A stretch of DNA of 64,000 nucleotides, taken from Flavisolibacter tropicus (lineage in GTDB: Bacteria; Bacteroidota; Bacteroidia; Chitinophagales; Chitinophagaceae). The stretch spans positions 3,778,001 through 3,842,000 of the forward strand of contig NZ_CP011390.1 in NCBI RefSeq assembly GCF_001644645.1, in the 5' to 3' direction. Shown here piece by piece: positions 35,610 through 44,739 of the stretch (its first letter is position 1; each line of letters opens with the position of its first letter). The position numbers and the translations under genes were made by a program. The notes under the pieces were generated by a model. That model saw only the letters and a list, made by a program, of their open reading frames with translations, was not told the DNA's origin and searched no databases.

Positions 35610-36311
35610 CTATTTTACCAATAAGGAATTGTAGTAAGTAACTGTTTCTATTAACCTGTTTTCAAGCGATTGCTTTTTGTTCTGTGCTTTCATGAATGTT
35701 TCTATCGCCTCTTTTTGATCTATAAGAATAGAAGGCAGTTCCTTGTCGCTTTTTAGGTAAAACGGTTGTTTATTATAAATAAGAATGTACTTCTCTTTTG
35801 TTAGAATGCTTTGCTCGGAAACAGCCGAACCGTAGGGTTTATTTTCACTAAGTGTTTTATCAAATGTTTTAAACAAAGAAACTTTTCCTTCTACCAGGGG
35901 TACATACCAGCCACCCTTCAACATTGGCAAACTAAAGGAGCTAATGAAACGATAGTTCTTGTTTTTTAAAGAGTCTTTTAAAGTAACTTCTTTGATTGAC
36001 GTAGTAGCAATAAACTCCATTCCCTTTGGATCTAAGTAATGAAGTTGTCCATCCATAAGATCCAGCTTTACGGGTATATTACTATATACCCTGCCCATGG
36101 GCGTTATGATGGTGCTTTTTAACCATTGGTCTAAAAAGAAAGGCGTTCCATCTACCAATCGTACAAACTTTGCTTTTACAACGGGTTCTCCACCCACGTT
36201 TAAAAATAAGTTTGCAGCATTGTATTCGTCTTTGTCAACATTAACCACTTGCTGTGATAAAGCAATAATAGTAATGAAAGAGAAGCAGCAAATACAGAAG
36301 AACGACTTCAT
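35610..36311 (-). CDS. Exported protein of unknown function
   Basis: About 233 residues with a clear signal peptide (MKSFFCICCFSFITIIALSQ). The mature part has beta-rich features and a helical Lys/Glu-rich C-terminus (about 205-233). I do not recognise the family. The start could also be the ATG six bases upstream. Monocistronic. Confidence 0.75.
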   Translation of the reverse strand: MKSFFCICCFSFITIIALSQQVVNVDKDEYNAANLFLNVGGEPVVKAKFVRLVDGTPFFLDQWLKSTIITPMGRVYSNIPVKLDLMDGQLHYLDPKGMEFIATTSIKEVTLKDSLKNKNYRFISSFSLPMLKGGWYVPLVEGKVSLFKTFDKTLSENKPYGSAVSEQSILTKEKYILIYNKQPFYLKSDKELPSILIDQKEAIETFMKAQNKKQSLENRLIETVTYYNSLLVK

Positions 36312-36388
36312 ATGCATTGGTTTGGCTCATTAAGTTACTACTTTAAACAGATTTTAAAAGTAGTAGCCATTCTTTGATGAACTAGAGC

Positions 36389-37105
36389 TTATAAAAGATG
36401 TCGTGCTTTTGCTAGATCCTCCGGTGTGTTGATATCTACACCCATAGGCGAGGTTAAAGCCATACGTAGAGAAATGCCATGTTCTAAAAAGCGCAGGCAT
36501 TCTATTTTTTCAGCATCTTCTAAAGGTGTAATAGGCCATTGGGTAAACTGCAGTATAGCTGCTTTACGAAAACCATACACTCCAATGTGGCGGTAGTGAG
36601 AAATAGCAATAGCTGTATTGCGTGGATAAGGAATAACGCTCCGACTGAAAAACAAAGAATTCATTTGTTTATCCACACACACTTTCACTACGTTAGGATC
36701 TTGCAACGCTTCTGCATCGCTGATCACATCCATGAGCGAGGCTACTTGTACAGATGGATCATCAAATAAAGCCAGCAGCTTTTGTAAAGCCGGTCCGTTA
36801 ACAAAAGGCGTATCGCCCTGCACATTCACAATAACTTCTACATCCAGGTTGGCAACGGCTTCGGCTATACGATCCGTACCGCTTTCATGATCGCTACGGG
36901 TCATCACTACTTTTCCACCCTGTTGCTGAATTTCATCACGAATAATCTCGCTGTCGGTGGCTATCACTACATCGTCAAAAAGCCCGGTGGCAACCGTAGC
37001 CAGGTAGGTACGTGTAATAACGGTTTTATCACCCAACAATTCCATCAACTTACCGGGAAAACGCGTAGCGTCGTAGCGAGCCGGTATAACAGCGATCTTT
37101 TTCAT
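36389..37105 (-). CDS. kdsB: CMP-Kdo synthetase (3-deoxy-manno-octulosonate cytidylyltransferase)
   Basis: Activates Kdo for lipopolysaccharide synthesis. Motifs IPARYDATRFPGKLM, VNVQGDTPF and SHYRHIGVYGFRKA are typical. 238 aa. It works in the same pathway as kdsD at 22605. The SH3 protein gene lies 20 bases upstream on the same strand. Confidence 0.95.
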   Translation of the reverse strand: MKKIAVIPARYDATRFPGKLMELLGDKTVITRTYLATVATGLFDDVVIATDSEIIRDEIQQQGGKVVMTRSDHESGTDRIAEAVANLDVEVIVNVQGDTPFVNGPALQKLLALFDDPSVQVASLMDVISDAEALQDPNVVKVCVDKQMNSLFFSRSVIPYPRNTAIAISHYRHIGVYGFRKAAILQFTQWPITPLEDAEKIECLRFLEHGISLRMALTSPMGVDINTPEDLAKARHLL

Positions 37106-37125
37106 ACCGCAATGTTAGGTTATAA

Positions 37126-37881
37126 TTAAACACCGCCACTGACAGAAACCACCACCTGATTACCCAGTTCAAATACTTCAATGTCGTAAAGGGCGCCTTC
37201 TTCATAAGAGAGCTTTAAGCGCACTACTCTTTTATTACCATCGCCATAATCTTCTGTTTCTACTTTTACAGTTATTTCTGTTTCCCCACGCTTGATAGTG
37301 GTATTAGTAGAGGGTAGCACATCATTAGCGCCCAATGCTGTTTTATATTCTGATAAAAAGCGCAAGAGTACAAAAGCCTGTTGCAGATTATAATCGGGTA
37401 GAAAGAAGGTGTACGTATGTGCTTCATACCCATTCTGCAAATGGTACTCAGCACCGTTTTTAAAAAGTTGTTTTTTCACACTAATACTTCCACCTTCCAG
37501 TTCAGCAATAGAACGCTTGATTTCTAACGGCGCGCCTGTGGTGGGACTTAGTTGCTCTAAGTACTGTTTTAAATCATTTACACCAGCTTTTGGCGGTGGT
37601 GTGGGCAATAAATAGTTATCAACAATATAACCGGTTTGACCATTATAAGTAACCGATACCCACATGCCATCCAATCCTTCAGCGTTGTATTTATAAACAT
37701 TGTCGGTAATGTACTTGATAGTTACCTGCTGACCATAGGGTATTTTGGTAATTGACTTAGAGGAAGCGTTGGGTTGCTCACGCAGACTCAGGCCATTTCG
37801 GGCAGCAATATAAAACACGCCATCCTGTGCCCATAGTTGTATAGTACTTAATAGTAGTAAAATGAAGAACCCTTTTTTCAT
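37126..37881 (-). CDS. Exported SH3 domain protein
   Basis: A 251-residue exported protein: signal peptide 1-18 (LWAQ), a bacterial SH3 domain (about 22-90; LSLREQPNASSKSITKIPYG), and an unknown C-terminal domain. SH3b domains of this kind often bind cell wall peptides. Precedes kdsB on the same strand. Confidence 0.85.
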   Translation of the reverse strand: MKKGFFILLLLSTIQLWAQDGVFYIAARNGLSLREQPNASSKSITKIPYGQQVTIKYITDNVYKYNAEGLDGMWVSVTYNGQTGYIVDNYLLPTPPPKAGVNDLKQYLEQLSPTTGAPLEIKRSIAELEGGSISVKKQLFKNGAEYHLQNGYEAHTYTFFLPDYNLQQAFVLLRFLSEYKTALGANDVLPSTNTTIKRGETEITVKVETEDYGDGNKRVVRLKLSYEEGALYDIEVFELGNQVVVSVSGGV

Positions 37882-37946
37882 AAGACCTATTTTGATAAAA
37901 CAAACCTATACGAAAAAAGGGCGTACAATAAACACATTCGGTTGAA

Positions 37947-38771
37947 TTACTCCATTTTGCCGAAGGGCTTCTTTAACAGCAGCATGAAGTTCTCATCCTG
38001 CTCGTTTGGATAGTAGCGATCCAATCCATAACGGATCTTGGAAGGCTCCAACTGGCGATAAGTTCCAAACAAGCGATCCCATACAGAAAGTACAGCACCG
38101 TAGTTACTATCCGTGTACGGTTGTTGCCAGTGGTGATGTACTTTGTGCATATTGGGTGAAATAAAAACAAAACTTAAGAGGTAATCAACTTGTTTAGGCA
38201 AACGAATATTGGCATGTGTAAATGCGGTGAAGAGTACAGTAATAGTTTGAAAGATCATCACGGCGTACATAGGTGCTCCTGAAATAAAAATGGCAATAAA
38301 AAAGAACAGTCCACGTAACACACTTTCTATAGGATGGTGACGAAGCCCGGTAGTAACATCTACATTATTATCAGCGTGATGCACCACATGAAAACGCCAA
38401 AGGAATGACAGCTTGTGTTCTGTAAAATGCGCCAGCCAGCTACCAATAAAATCTAATAGTAAAAACGAAATAAGAACAGTAGCTAGAATTCCTGCGTTGG
38501 TCCAATACACCAGGCCAAAGCCAGCCATTTTGCACCAGTCGGACAGTAATACAATGAGAATGGCCAAAAAAGTGTGGATAACCAGGTGCATTACCGTAAA
38601 GGAAAAATTCACGACCGCATGACGCAGCTTGTTTTTCTTGTATGCCGGCTGAATCAGGGGTATGGCACCTTCTATGATCCAGAAAACTAATAAGCCTCCC
38701 ACTAAAAAGGCCATGCGTTCCAAGGGGCGCTGTTCCAGGGTTTGGAAATATTGGATGAGTTGGTTCCACAT
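37947..38771 (-). CDS. Sterol desaturase/fatty acid hydroxylase superfamily membrane enzyme
   Basis: A 274-residue di-iron membrane oxidase with four or so membrane helices and the histidine clusters HFTEHKLSFLWRFHVVHHAD (HxxxH, HxxHH), LRHHPIE and HKVHHHW. The substrate (lipid, carotenoid or other) cannot be told. Confidence 0.88.
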   Translation of the reverse strand: MWNQLIQYFQTLEQRPLERMAFLVGGLLVFWIIEGAIPLIQPAYKKNKLRHAVVNFSFTVMHLVIHTFLAILIVLLSDWCKMAGFGLVYWTNAGILATVLISFLLLDFIGSWLAHFTEHKLSFLWRFHVVHHADNNVDVTTGLRHHPIESVLRGLFFFIAIFISGAPMYAVMIFQTITVLFTAFTHANIRLPKQVDYLLSFVFISPNMHKVHHHWQQPYTDSNYGAVLSVWDRLFGTYRQLEPSKIRYGLDRYYPNEQDENFMLLLKKPFGKME

Positions 38772-38939
38772 GTTTTAAAGTTAATGAATTAACCAACCTG
38801 AAGGCTTCTGTTAGGTATACAGGCCATACTTGATCGAGGATTTGAAAACTTCAGGATTTCAAGGTTTCAGATTGCCTGTTTTAGGTTGCATTCTCTTTCC
38901 TTCAAGCTGTTTTACCCTTTGTCTGTGGTTCAGCAGCCC

Positions 38940-39019
38940 CTTCTTCGAAGTTTGTTCGAGGCTTCTTCGGAACTGCTTCGGGCCGCTTCGAAGAAGTCCC
39001 GAAGCAGTCCCGAAGAAAT
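38940..39019. repeat. 11-bp-periodic inverted element, copy 2
   Basis: Aligns ungapped with 27563-27642. The arm ACTGCTTCG (38972-38980) is the exact reverse complement of CGAAGCAGT (39000-39008). In copy 1 the same aligned positions read ACTTGTTCG (27595-27603) and CGAACAAGT (27623-27631), also exactly complementary. The paired changes support selection for a stem or gene conversion between arms. It fills most of the 38772-39101 spacer, which holds no gene. Confidence 0.8.
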
Positions 39020-39101
39020 CCCAACGGTGAGGACAGCCAAGGGTAGAAAAACACTGAATGCATACAGTATACAGCGTGTAGCTTGCAGCTATCTTCTAAC
39101 C

Positions 39102-39509
39102 TTACTTCTGCTGGGGTAATTCTTTAAAATCGTAACCACAAGCGGTACATTTATACAGCTTGGTAATTTCAACAGAGTGCCCGTTTACTAACATGCTGGC
39201 CAAGGCAGCCAGTTTACATTTATGTTCTTTGGTAACACTTATTGTTACTAATGCATGAGCTTTACAAATGGGGCAGGGAATGTGTTTTAAGTAGGTTTCT
39301 TCTGCTTCTTCCAGCAGATCCCAGGCTTTTTCCACATGTGCGGGGTGTACCATTAGCTTCATACCGCCAATAGCTGGGCTAAGAAGGGGGTCAATTGTTA
39401 CCGTATTCTCATCCTTTAAATGACAATTGACCTCAAAGGATTGAAGCATTTTCAACACAATGTTAGCTTCTATATAATTGTCAAACGACCGTAATTCAAC
39501 AAAGTACAT
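39102..39509 (-). CDS. DUF2007-type putative signal transducing protein with zinc-ribbon tail
   Basis: A 135-residue protein: an N-terminal ferredoxin-like DUF2007 domain (LRSFDNYIEANIVLKMLQSF, GGMKLMV), then a C-terminal part with CPIC and CTAC pairs that could bind zinc. It lies next to a broken paralogue at 39617. Function unknown. Confidence 0.85.
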   Translation of the reverse strand: MYFVELRSFDNYIEANIVLKMLQSFEVNCHLKDENTVTIDPLLSPAIGGMKLMVHPAHVEKAWDLLEEAEETYLKHIPCPICKAHALVTISVTKEHKCKLAALASMLVNGHSVEITKLYKCTACGYDFKELPQQK

Positions 39510-39563
39510 AGGCTATAAATTTCACAATTCACAATACTCAGCCTTAGGTGGCAGCTAAAAAAA

Positions 39564-39585
39564 TGCCGAATCCTGGGATTCGGCA
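39564..39585 (-). terminator. Terminator of the DUF2007 pseudogene
   Basis: TGCCGAATCC / GGATTCGGCA stem, with a T-run on the minus strand after it. Confidence 0.8.
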
Positions 39586-39616
39586 CGGAATAATTCTATA
39601 TGTTCAATAGTTTAAC

Positions 39617-40031
39617 CTAATTCAGCTCTGTGCTGTTAACAATTGCATCAGCACTTTCATGCCCGCAATCAAAACAATGATACACTTTATCCGGAGCAAT
39701 GGCATAGTCTCCAAAGAAAAACGAAGCTATCGCACTGAACCAATTACTAGCTTTACGCGGGGTACTTACATACTCTATATTATTACTGCCGCAGTTGGTA
39801 CAAGCCCTGCTGTTTTTACGCGCTGCATCAAACTCCTGCAAAAGAGAAACGGCTTCATTTTGTTGTTCTTCTGATACCATTAGTTTGATACCGCCTACCG
39901 CATTGGTCCAAATAGGTAGTAACCGTATGCTCATCCTTTAGCCAGCAATCAATACCAGCCTCTTCCAATCGGCCTTTAATGATATGTGCATCAACATAAT
40001 TCTGGTACACTTGAACAGGGACGAACTTCAT
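39617..40031 (-). pseudogene. Broken DUF2007-type protein gene
   Basis: The start MKFVPVQVYQNYVDAH...KDEHTVT (from ATG 40031) is in one frame. The rest (PIWTNAVGGIKLMVSEEQ... CTNCGSNN...CFDCGHES) is in another, to the stop at 39617. Alignment with the intact paralogue at 39102 (KDENTVTIDPLLSPAIGG) shows that two residues are missing at the break near 39920. This fits a 5-base deletion rather than a single-base error. The zinc-ribbon cysteines are retained. Confidence 0.8.
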
Positions 40032-40062
40032 AATGCAAAGAACCTCTATTTCTTGCATAAAT

Positions 40063-40092
40063 AAAAGAGGCTGCATTAATGCAGCCTCTTTT
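40063..40092 (-). terminator. Terminator of dnaN
   Basis: A perfect 13-bp stem AAAAGAGGCTGCA / TGCAGCCTCTTTT with a 4-base loop, 38 bases after the dnaN stop. Confidence 0.9.
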
Positions 40093-40129
40093 CCTATTAA
40101 TTTAATAAAACCTTATCGATCCTGGTTCT

Positions 40130-41245
40130 CTATTGGTTTAACATCAATGGCATTACCAGCATTAGCAGGTCTTCATTTTCTTCAGCTTCAATCGGACGTA
40201 AAATACCAGCCTTAGTAGGGGTAGATAATTCAATACGCACCTCATCACCTACAGAAGCGCTTAGCATTTCAATCAGGAAACGGGCATTAAAAGCAATGGT
40301 CAGGTCTTCACCGTCGTACTGGCACTTCATGCGCTCATTACCTTCAAAAGAAAAATCCACATCCTGTGCAGCCAAGCCTAACTCGCTACCGCTGATGTTC
40401 AGGGCAACTTGGTTGGTGCTTTTGTTACTAAATACGCTTACACGGCGCAGTGCGCTTTGAAACTGTGATTTGTTAACGATCAGCTTATATGGATTATCAG
40501 CAGGTATTACCACTTTATAATCAGGGAAACGGGCATCAATCAATCGACAGCTCATCTGCGTAGTACCGTGTTTTACAAACAGGTGATTGCTGTTGTAGTT
40601 GATGATGATCTCATCTTCGTTATCAGGTAATGCCGACTTTAAAAGATTCAAAGGCTTACGAGGTACAATGAAAGAATCCTGGCGTGGGCAGGCTACATCG
40701 GTTCTTTTATAACGTACCAGGCGATGCGCATCGGTAGCTACAAACTGAATGGCGTCTTTGTTGAGTTCAAAGAAAACACCGGTCATAGCTGGGCGTAAGT
40801 CATCATTACTAACAGCAAACAAAGTTTTATTGATAGCCGTTACCAGCGCCGATGAGGGCATGGTAAAAGAAGTGGTATCGTCAGCAGCAGGCTCTTTCGG
40901 GAAGTTGTCTGGGTTTTCGCCCATTACTTTATACTTACCATTATCAGAGGTGATCTCAATACCAAAGTTCTTGTCAATACTGAAAGTCAATGGCTGATCA
41001 GGAATATTCTTTAACGAATCCATGAGGATCTTGGCCGGAATACACACTTTACCGCTTTCACGGGCTTCAATATCTAGTTGGATACGCATTACCGTTTCCA
41101 GGTCGGTAGCCACTACAGTTAGCTTACCTCCTTCTACTTCAAACAGGAAATCTTCTAAGATCGGTAATACCGTATTGGCGTTGATAACGCCAGATATTTG
41201 TTGCAATTGCTTCAGCAATTGGGAGGAGGAAACAATAAATTTCAT
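40130..41245 (-). CDS. dnaN: DNA polymerase III beta clamp
   Basis: The sliding clamp that tethers the replicative polymerase. 371 residues in three repeated beta-clamp domains. N-terminus MKFIVSSSQLLKQLQQISGV, central QFVATDAHRL, and the C-terminal VMPLMLNQ (equivalent to E. coli PMRL). Monocistronic, with its own terminator. A single TGTGGAAAA (DnaA-box-like) lies upstream at 41314-41322. dnaA and recF are not adjacent, as is common in this phylum. Confidence 0.96.
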   Translation of the reverse strand: MKFIVSSSQLLKQLQQISGVINANTVLPILEDFLFEVEGGKLTVVATDLETVMRIQLDIEARESGKVCIPAKILMDSLKNIPDQPLTFSIDKNFGIEITSDNGKYKVMGENPDNFPKEPAADDTTSFTMPSSALVTAINKTLFAVSNDDLRPAMTGVFFELNKDAIQFVATDAHRLVRYKRTDVACPRQDSFIVPRKPLNLLKSALPDNEDEIIINYNSNHLFVKHGTTQMSCRLIDARFPDYKVVIPADNPYKLIVNKSQFQSALRRVSVFSNKSTNQVALNISGSELGLAAQDVDFSFEGNERMKCQYDGEDLTIAFNARFLIEMLSASVGDEVRIELSTPTKAGILRPIEAEENEDLLMLVMPLMLNQ

Positions 41246-41469
41246 CTGAATTACTTTATTGAACTGCGGCGAAACTAAGCAATTTTAAAACACGGCTTTC
41301 GTTACGGCCGGGCTGTGGAAAAGTATTGATGCGCAAAAGATTATGCCAAGCAGTCTTTGAAACGGCCTATATTTTGAAGAAATTTACTACCAGCGAAGCA
41401 GGTTGTGCAGCTAAATAAGAAGAACACTACGTTTTGTATCGGAAATTTGTTAATTAAAGAAAGGGATTT

Positions 41470-42795
41470 ATGTTGTCAACACTTTTTAATTGGACAAAAA
41501 AGAAAGATGGAGAAGTACTAATAGAGCCGGATATACAATTCGGGCGCTACTCCGACAACAACAAGCCGGTGGAGAAGGTAGACAAGTGGAATGAAGCCGA
41601 CACGTTATTTAAAGACAAAAAATACTATGAAAGTATTTCGGCCTTCTTTGATTACCTCTGTGACGAAGCGGCTAATAATGTAGTGCATAAGCCAGAAGGC
41701 CAAAAAGGAACCTTTCTTTTTTACCAGGGGTCCAAAATTATTAAGGGCTTTTATAATGAAGAGCGCTTAGAGGCTGAAGTAAGCCTGGCTAGTATGCCCA
41801 CTCCCAGTGTGCCTGTCATGCGCCGATTGCTGGAAATGAATTTTACCCTCTATTACTCACGCTACGCACTGAGTGAGGACAGACTAGCCATGATGTTTGA
41901 TAGTGATATTGAAACGGCAAACCCCAGCAAACTCTACTATGGCTTAAAAGAACTAGCTACCAAGGCAGATAAACAAGACGATCTTTTGGTGCAGGACTTT
42001 ACAACACTTAAACCAGTAGAGACAGATCATATTCTTGAAATACCTGTAGCGGAAAAAGAAATAAAGTACCGCTACATGCAAAACTGGATCAAAGAAACAC
42101 TCGACCTAATAGAAACGGTAGATGCTGATAAATACTCTGGTGGTATAGCCTATTTACTACTGGCGCTGGCTTACCGTATCGATTACCTGTTGGTTCCAGA
42201 GGGACGGTTGCTATTAAACCTGGAAAAGATTGTGGATATCTATTTCCGGAAAGACGACCGGCCGGTGAGTGAAAAGAACGCCGAAATGATCGATGAATTT
42301 CACAAGCTGCAGGCAAAAACAAAAGAAGAAGTTTACCCTCACCTCTTCCGATCCCGGTACACCTTTTCTATTGTTACACCACAAAATCATAAAACAATTG
42401 CGGATGCTATCTACAATGCCAATCAAAATATAGGTTGGTACAAAGACAACAAGCACCCGGATATAGCCGCCAAGATCAGTGAGTATGGAATTGCTTACTG
42501 TCAATACTCATATAGCTTACCACGACCCTTGACTGAATTGTTTCAATTATTTATGATGGTCAACTATCCGGACTATTTTAAAGAACTGGGTTTTAAAACT
42601 TCATATTACAATTCTGAAACAAAAGAATTTAATAAAGAAGCCATTACAAAGTCTATTGAGAGCATACAGGAGCATTGGAAACCCAAATACCCTGATTTGA
42701 AGTTTCCCGTTGACAAACTGAAGTTTGACGACATGGTGTCATTCAACCAAACCTTTACATCGGAAGTAGAATTCTTAAACTTAGAAACCAAATAA
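41470..42795 (+). CDS. YbjN-like domain protein paired with a cytoplasmic protease
   Basis: A 441-residue cytoplasmic protein, probably not named. The middle part (about 85-170; GTFLFYQGSKIIKGFYNE, SLASMPTPSVPVMRRLLEM, NFTLYYSRYALSEDRLAMM) resembles YbjN / type III secretion chaperone-like folds. The rest is mostly helical. No signal peptide. It precedes a trypsin-like protease with a C-terminal region of the same type by 62 bases, on the same strand, so they probably act together. Function unknown. Confidence 0.75.
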   Translation: MLSTLFNWTKKKDGEVLIEPDIQFGRYSDNNKPVEKVDKWNEADTLFKDKKYYESISAFFDYLCDEAANNVVHKPEGQKGTFLFYQGSKIIKGFYNEERLEAEVSLASMPTPSVPVMRRLLEMNFTLYYSRYALSEDRLAMMFDSDIETANPSKLYYGLKELATKADKQDDLLVQDFTTLKPVETDHILEIPVAEKEIKYRYMQNWIKETLDLIETVDADKYSGGIAYLLLALAYRIDYLLVPEGRLLLNLEKIVDIYFRKDDRPVSEKNAEMIDEFHKLQAKTKEEVYPHLFRSRYTFSIVTPQNHKTIADAIYNANQNIGWYKDNKHPDIAAKISEYGIAYCQYSYSLPRPLTELFQLFMMVNYPDYFKELGFKTSYYNSETKEFNKEAITKSIESIQEHWKPKYPDLKFPVDKLKFDDMVSFNQTFTSEVEFLNLETK

Positions 42796-42857
42796 AGCTG
42801 ATGAACACAAAGAATCAAAATCCTGTTAATCCAACAAATCCTTAAAAATCCGCGGTC

Positions 42858-43958
42858 ATGGGAACACAACAGATAATAGAATTATATAGACCCGCTATTA
42901 TTCAAATAGCTACACAAACCAGTACCGGTACGGGCTTTTATGTAAAAGAGTTTGACCTGATTGTTACCAACGAACATGTAGTGGGTAAAAACACGGAGGT
43001 AACGATAGCCGGCCGGTTATTTGAACGCCGTATTACGCGGGTATGGTACCTTGACAAAAAGCACGACCTGGCATTTTTGCAACCACCAGAAGGAGTGCAG
43101 CTACCAGAAGTGCAGTTGGGCGATTATACACAGATGAACGATGGTGATGTAGTAGTAGCTATTGGTCACCCCTACGGATTAAACTATACAGCTACGCAAG
43201 GTGTGATCTCCAAAGTAGATCGCATTCGCGAAGGCATTAAATATATTCAGATCGACGCAGCTATTAACCCGGGTAATAGTGGTGGGCCCTTGGTAAACAA
43301 AGGCGGTGAAATTATTGGTGTCAACTCTTTTATTATTCGTGGTGGCGATAACCTGGGTTTTGCACTGCCCTCTTCTTACTTGCGCGAGGCGTTGACCATG
43401 TACGCGCCGCACCGTGGCGAGCCTTCTACCCGCTGCCATAGCTGCGAAAATCTGGTAACACCCGGTAATATTGAAGCTGAAAAATATTGTCCGTTCTGTG
43501 GCACCGAAGTAAAGCTGCCACAGCTGCCCGAAAAAGAAGCCAAGCCGGTGGGCGTAGCAAAAACAGTAGAAGAAATTTTACGTGAGTTGGGTAAAGACGT
43601 AAAGCTGGCTCGTGATGGCACTAACAATTGGACAGTAAAAGAAGGTGCTGCTAAAATCAAGATCAACTATAATCCCGATAACTTCTTTGTAGCCGGCGAC
43701 GCCTATCTCTGCCTGCTACCTGGTGATACTACCCAGATCAGGCCCTTATACCAGTTTCTATTGCAGGAGAATTACAAGATGGACAGCCTGGTGTTAAGTT
43801 GTGTAAAACAAAGCATTGTGCTTTCCTGTATCATGTATGATCTGGACATGACTAAAGAAACCGGTGTAGATATGTTTCGCATGTTGTTTCAAAAAGCCGA
43901 CTTCTATGATCAATTGTTAGAGAAGGAGTTTGGGTGTAGAGAGTTGTTGGAGGAATAA
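42858..43958 (+). CDS. Cytoplasmic trypsin-like serine protease with zinc ribbon and YbjN-like domain
   Basis: A 366-residue protein with an unusual three-part layout: S1C-type (HtrA-like) protease without signal peptide (residues 1 to about 185) with the complete triad His40 (NEHVV), Asp70 (KHDLAF), Ser141 (GNSGGP); a four-cysteine zinc ribbon (Cys193, Cys196, Cys211, Cys214); and a YbjN/chaperone-like domain (about 235-366). No PDZ domain follows. Probably works in the cytoplasm with the upstream gene product. Its start is preceded by an AATCC-rich repeat ending in CCGCGGTC. Confidence 0.85.
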   Translation: MGTQQIIELYRPAIIQIATQTSTGTGFYVKEFDLIVTNEHVVGKNTEVTIAGRLFERRITRVWYLDKKHDLAFLQPPEGVQLPEVQLGDYTQMNDGDVVVAIGHPYGLNYTATQGVISKVDRIREGIKYIQIDAAINPGNSGGPLVNKGGEIIGVNSFIIRGGDNLGFALPSSYLREALTMYAPHRGEPSTRCHSCENLVTPGNIEAEKYCPFCGTEVKLPQLPEKEAKPVGVAKTVEEILRELGKDVKLARDGTNNWTVKEGAAKIKINYNPDNFFVAGDAYLCLLPGDTTQIRPLYQFLLQENYKMDSLVLSCVKQSIVLSCIMYDLDMTKETGVDMFRMLFQKADFYDQLLEKEFGCRELLEE

Positions 43959-44113
43959 TAGCCCTGCATCCTAAAGGGGGAACTTAGCTCTGTACAGCTT
44001 TTTGTATTGTAACTTTACTTATTGAAAAGCAGATAAGGCAGCAACAACAGCAATACTATTAAATAGTAAAATAATCATCACCGCTATCTGCGTCATCTGC
44101 GGGAACAACAGCC

Positions 44114-44608
44114 ATGCAAAAGAAATTTCACACCAAAGAAGCAGCCTTACAAAAGCTGCGGCATTATTGCGGTTACCAAGAGCGCAGCCACAGCGAGGTG
44201 CAGCAAAAGCTGTGGGAATTAGGTGTACGCCGGGCAGAACACGATGAGATCATTACCTCTCTGATTGAAGACGATTACTTAAACGAAGAACGCTTTGCCC
44301 AACAGTTTGCCGGTGGTAAGTTTCGAATGAATGACTGGGGGCGTAAGAAAATTTATTACGCGCTCAAAGAAAAAAAGGTAAGCGAGTACAATATCAAAAA
44401 AGCCTTGAAGGAAATAGATGAAGAGGATTACCAAAAAACACTAAATAGCCTGGCTGAAAAAAAATATGAATCCCTGAAAGACGAGCAATACCTCGTACGC
44501 AAAAAGAAAACAATTGACTTCCTCATGCAGAAAGGCTTTGAACCAGAACTAATCACCAAAGTTGTAAAAAAACTCGCAGACCCTAAATCTTCTGAAGAGG
44601 AAGGGTAG
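44114..44608 (+). CDS. recX: RecX family regulatory protein
   Basis: A helical-repeat regulator of RecA filaments. 164 aa, with three-helix repeats such as ALQKLRHYCGYQERSHSEVQ, IEDDYLNEERFAQQFAGGKF and MQKGFEPELITKVVKKL. recA is not in the window. An upstream spacer word CTGCGTCATCTGCGGG lies just before the start. Confidence 0.9.
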   Translation: MQKKFHTKEAALQKLRHYCGYQERSHSEVQQKLWELGVRRAEHDEIITSLIEDDYLNEERFAQQFAGGKFRMNDWGRKKIYYALKEKKVSEYNIKKALKEIDEEDYQKTLNSLAEKKYESLKDEQYLVRKKKTIDFLMQKGFEPELITKVVKKLADPKSSEEEG

Positions 44609-44739
44609 AAAGAAATTGTGCGGAGTAAGAATTCACGTTGCTGGTTTCTAGTTTCATTCTTCTGTTCTCCACCAACCTGCTATCTGTAAAACTTTTTATA
44701 GCAATAGGGTATGTATATTAGATCGCTACATGTAATTAA

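Noticed and set aside
41314..41322. Second origin or DnaA control at dnaN
   Set aside because: Only a single imperfect box (TGTGGAAAA) was found, which is expected by chance.
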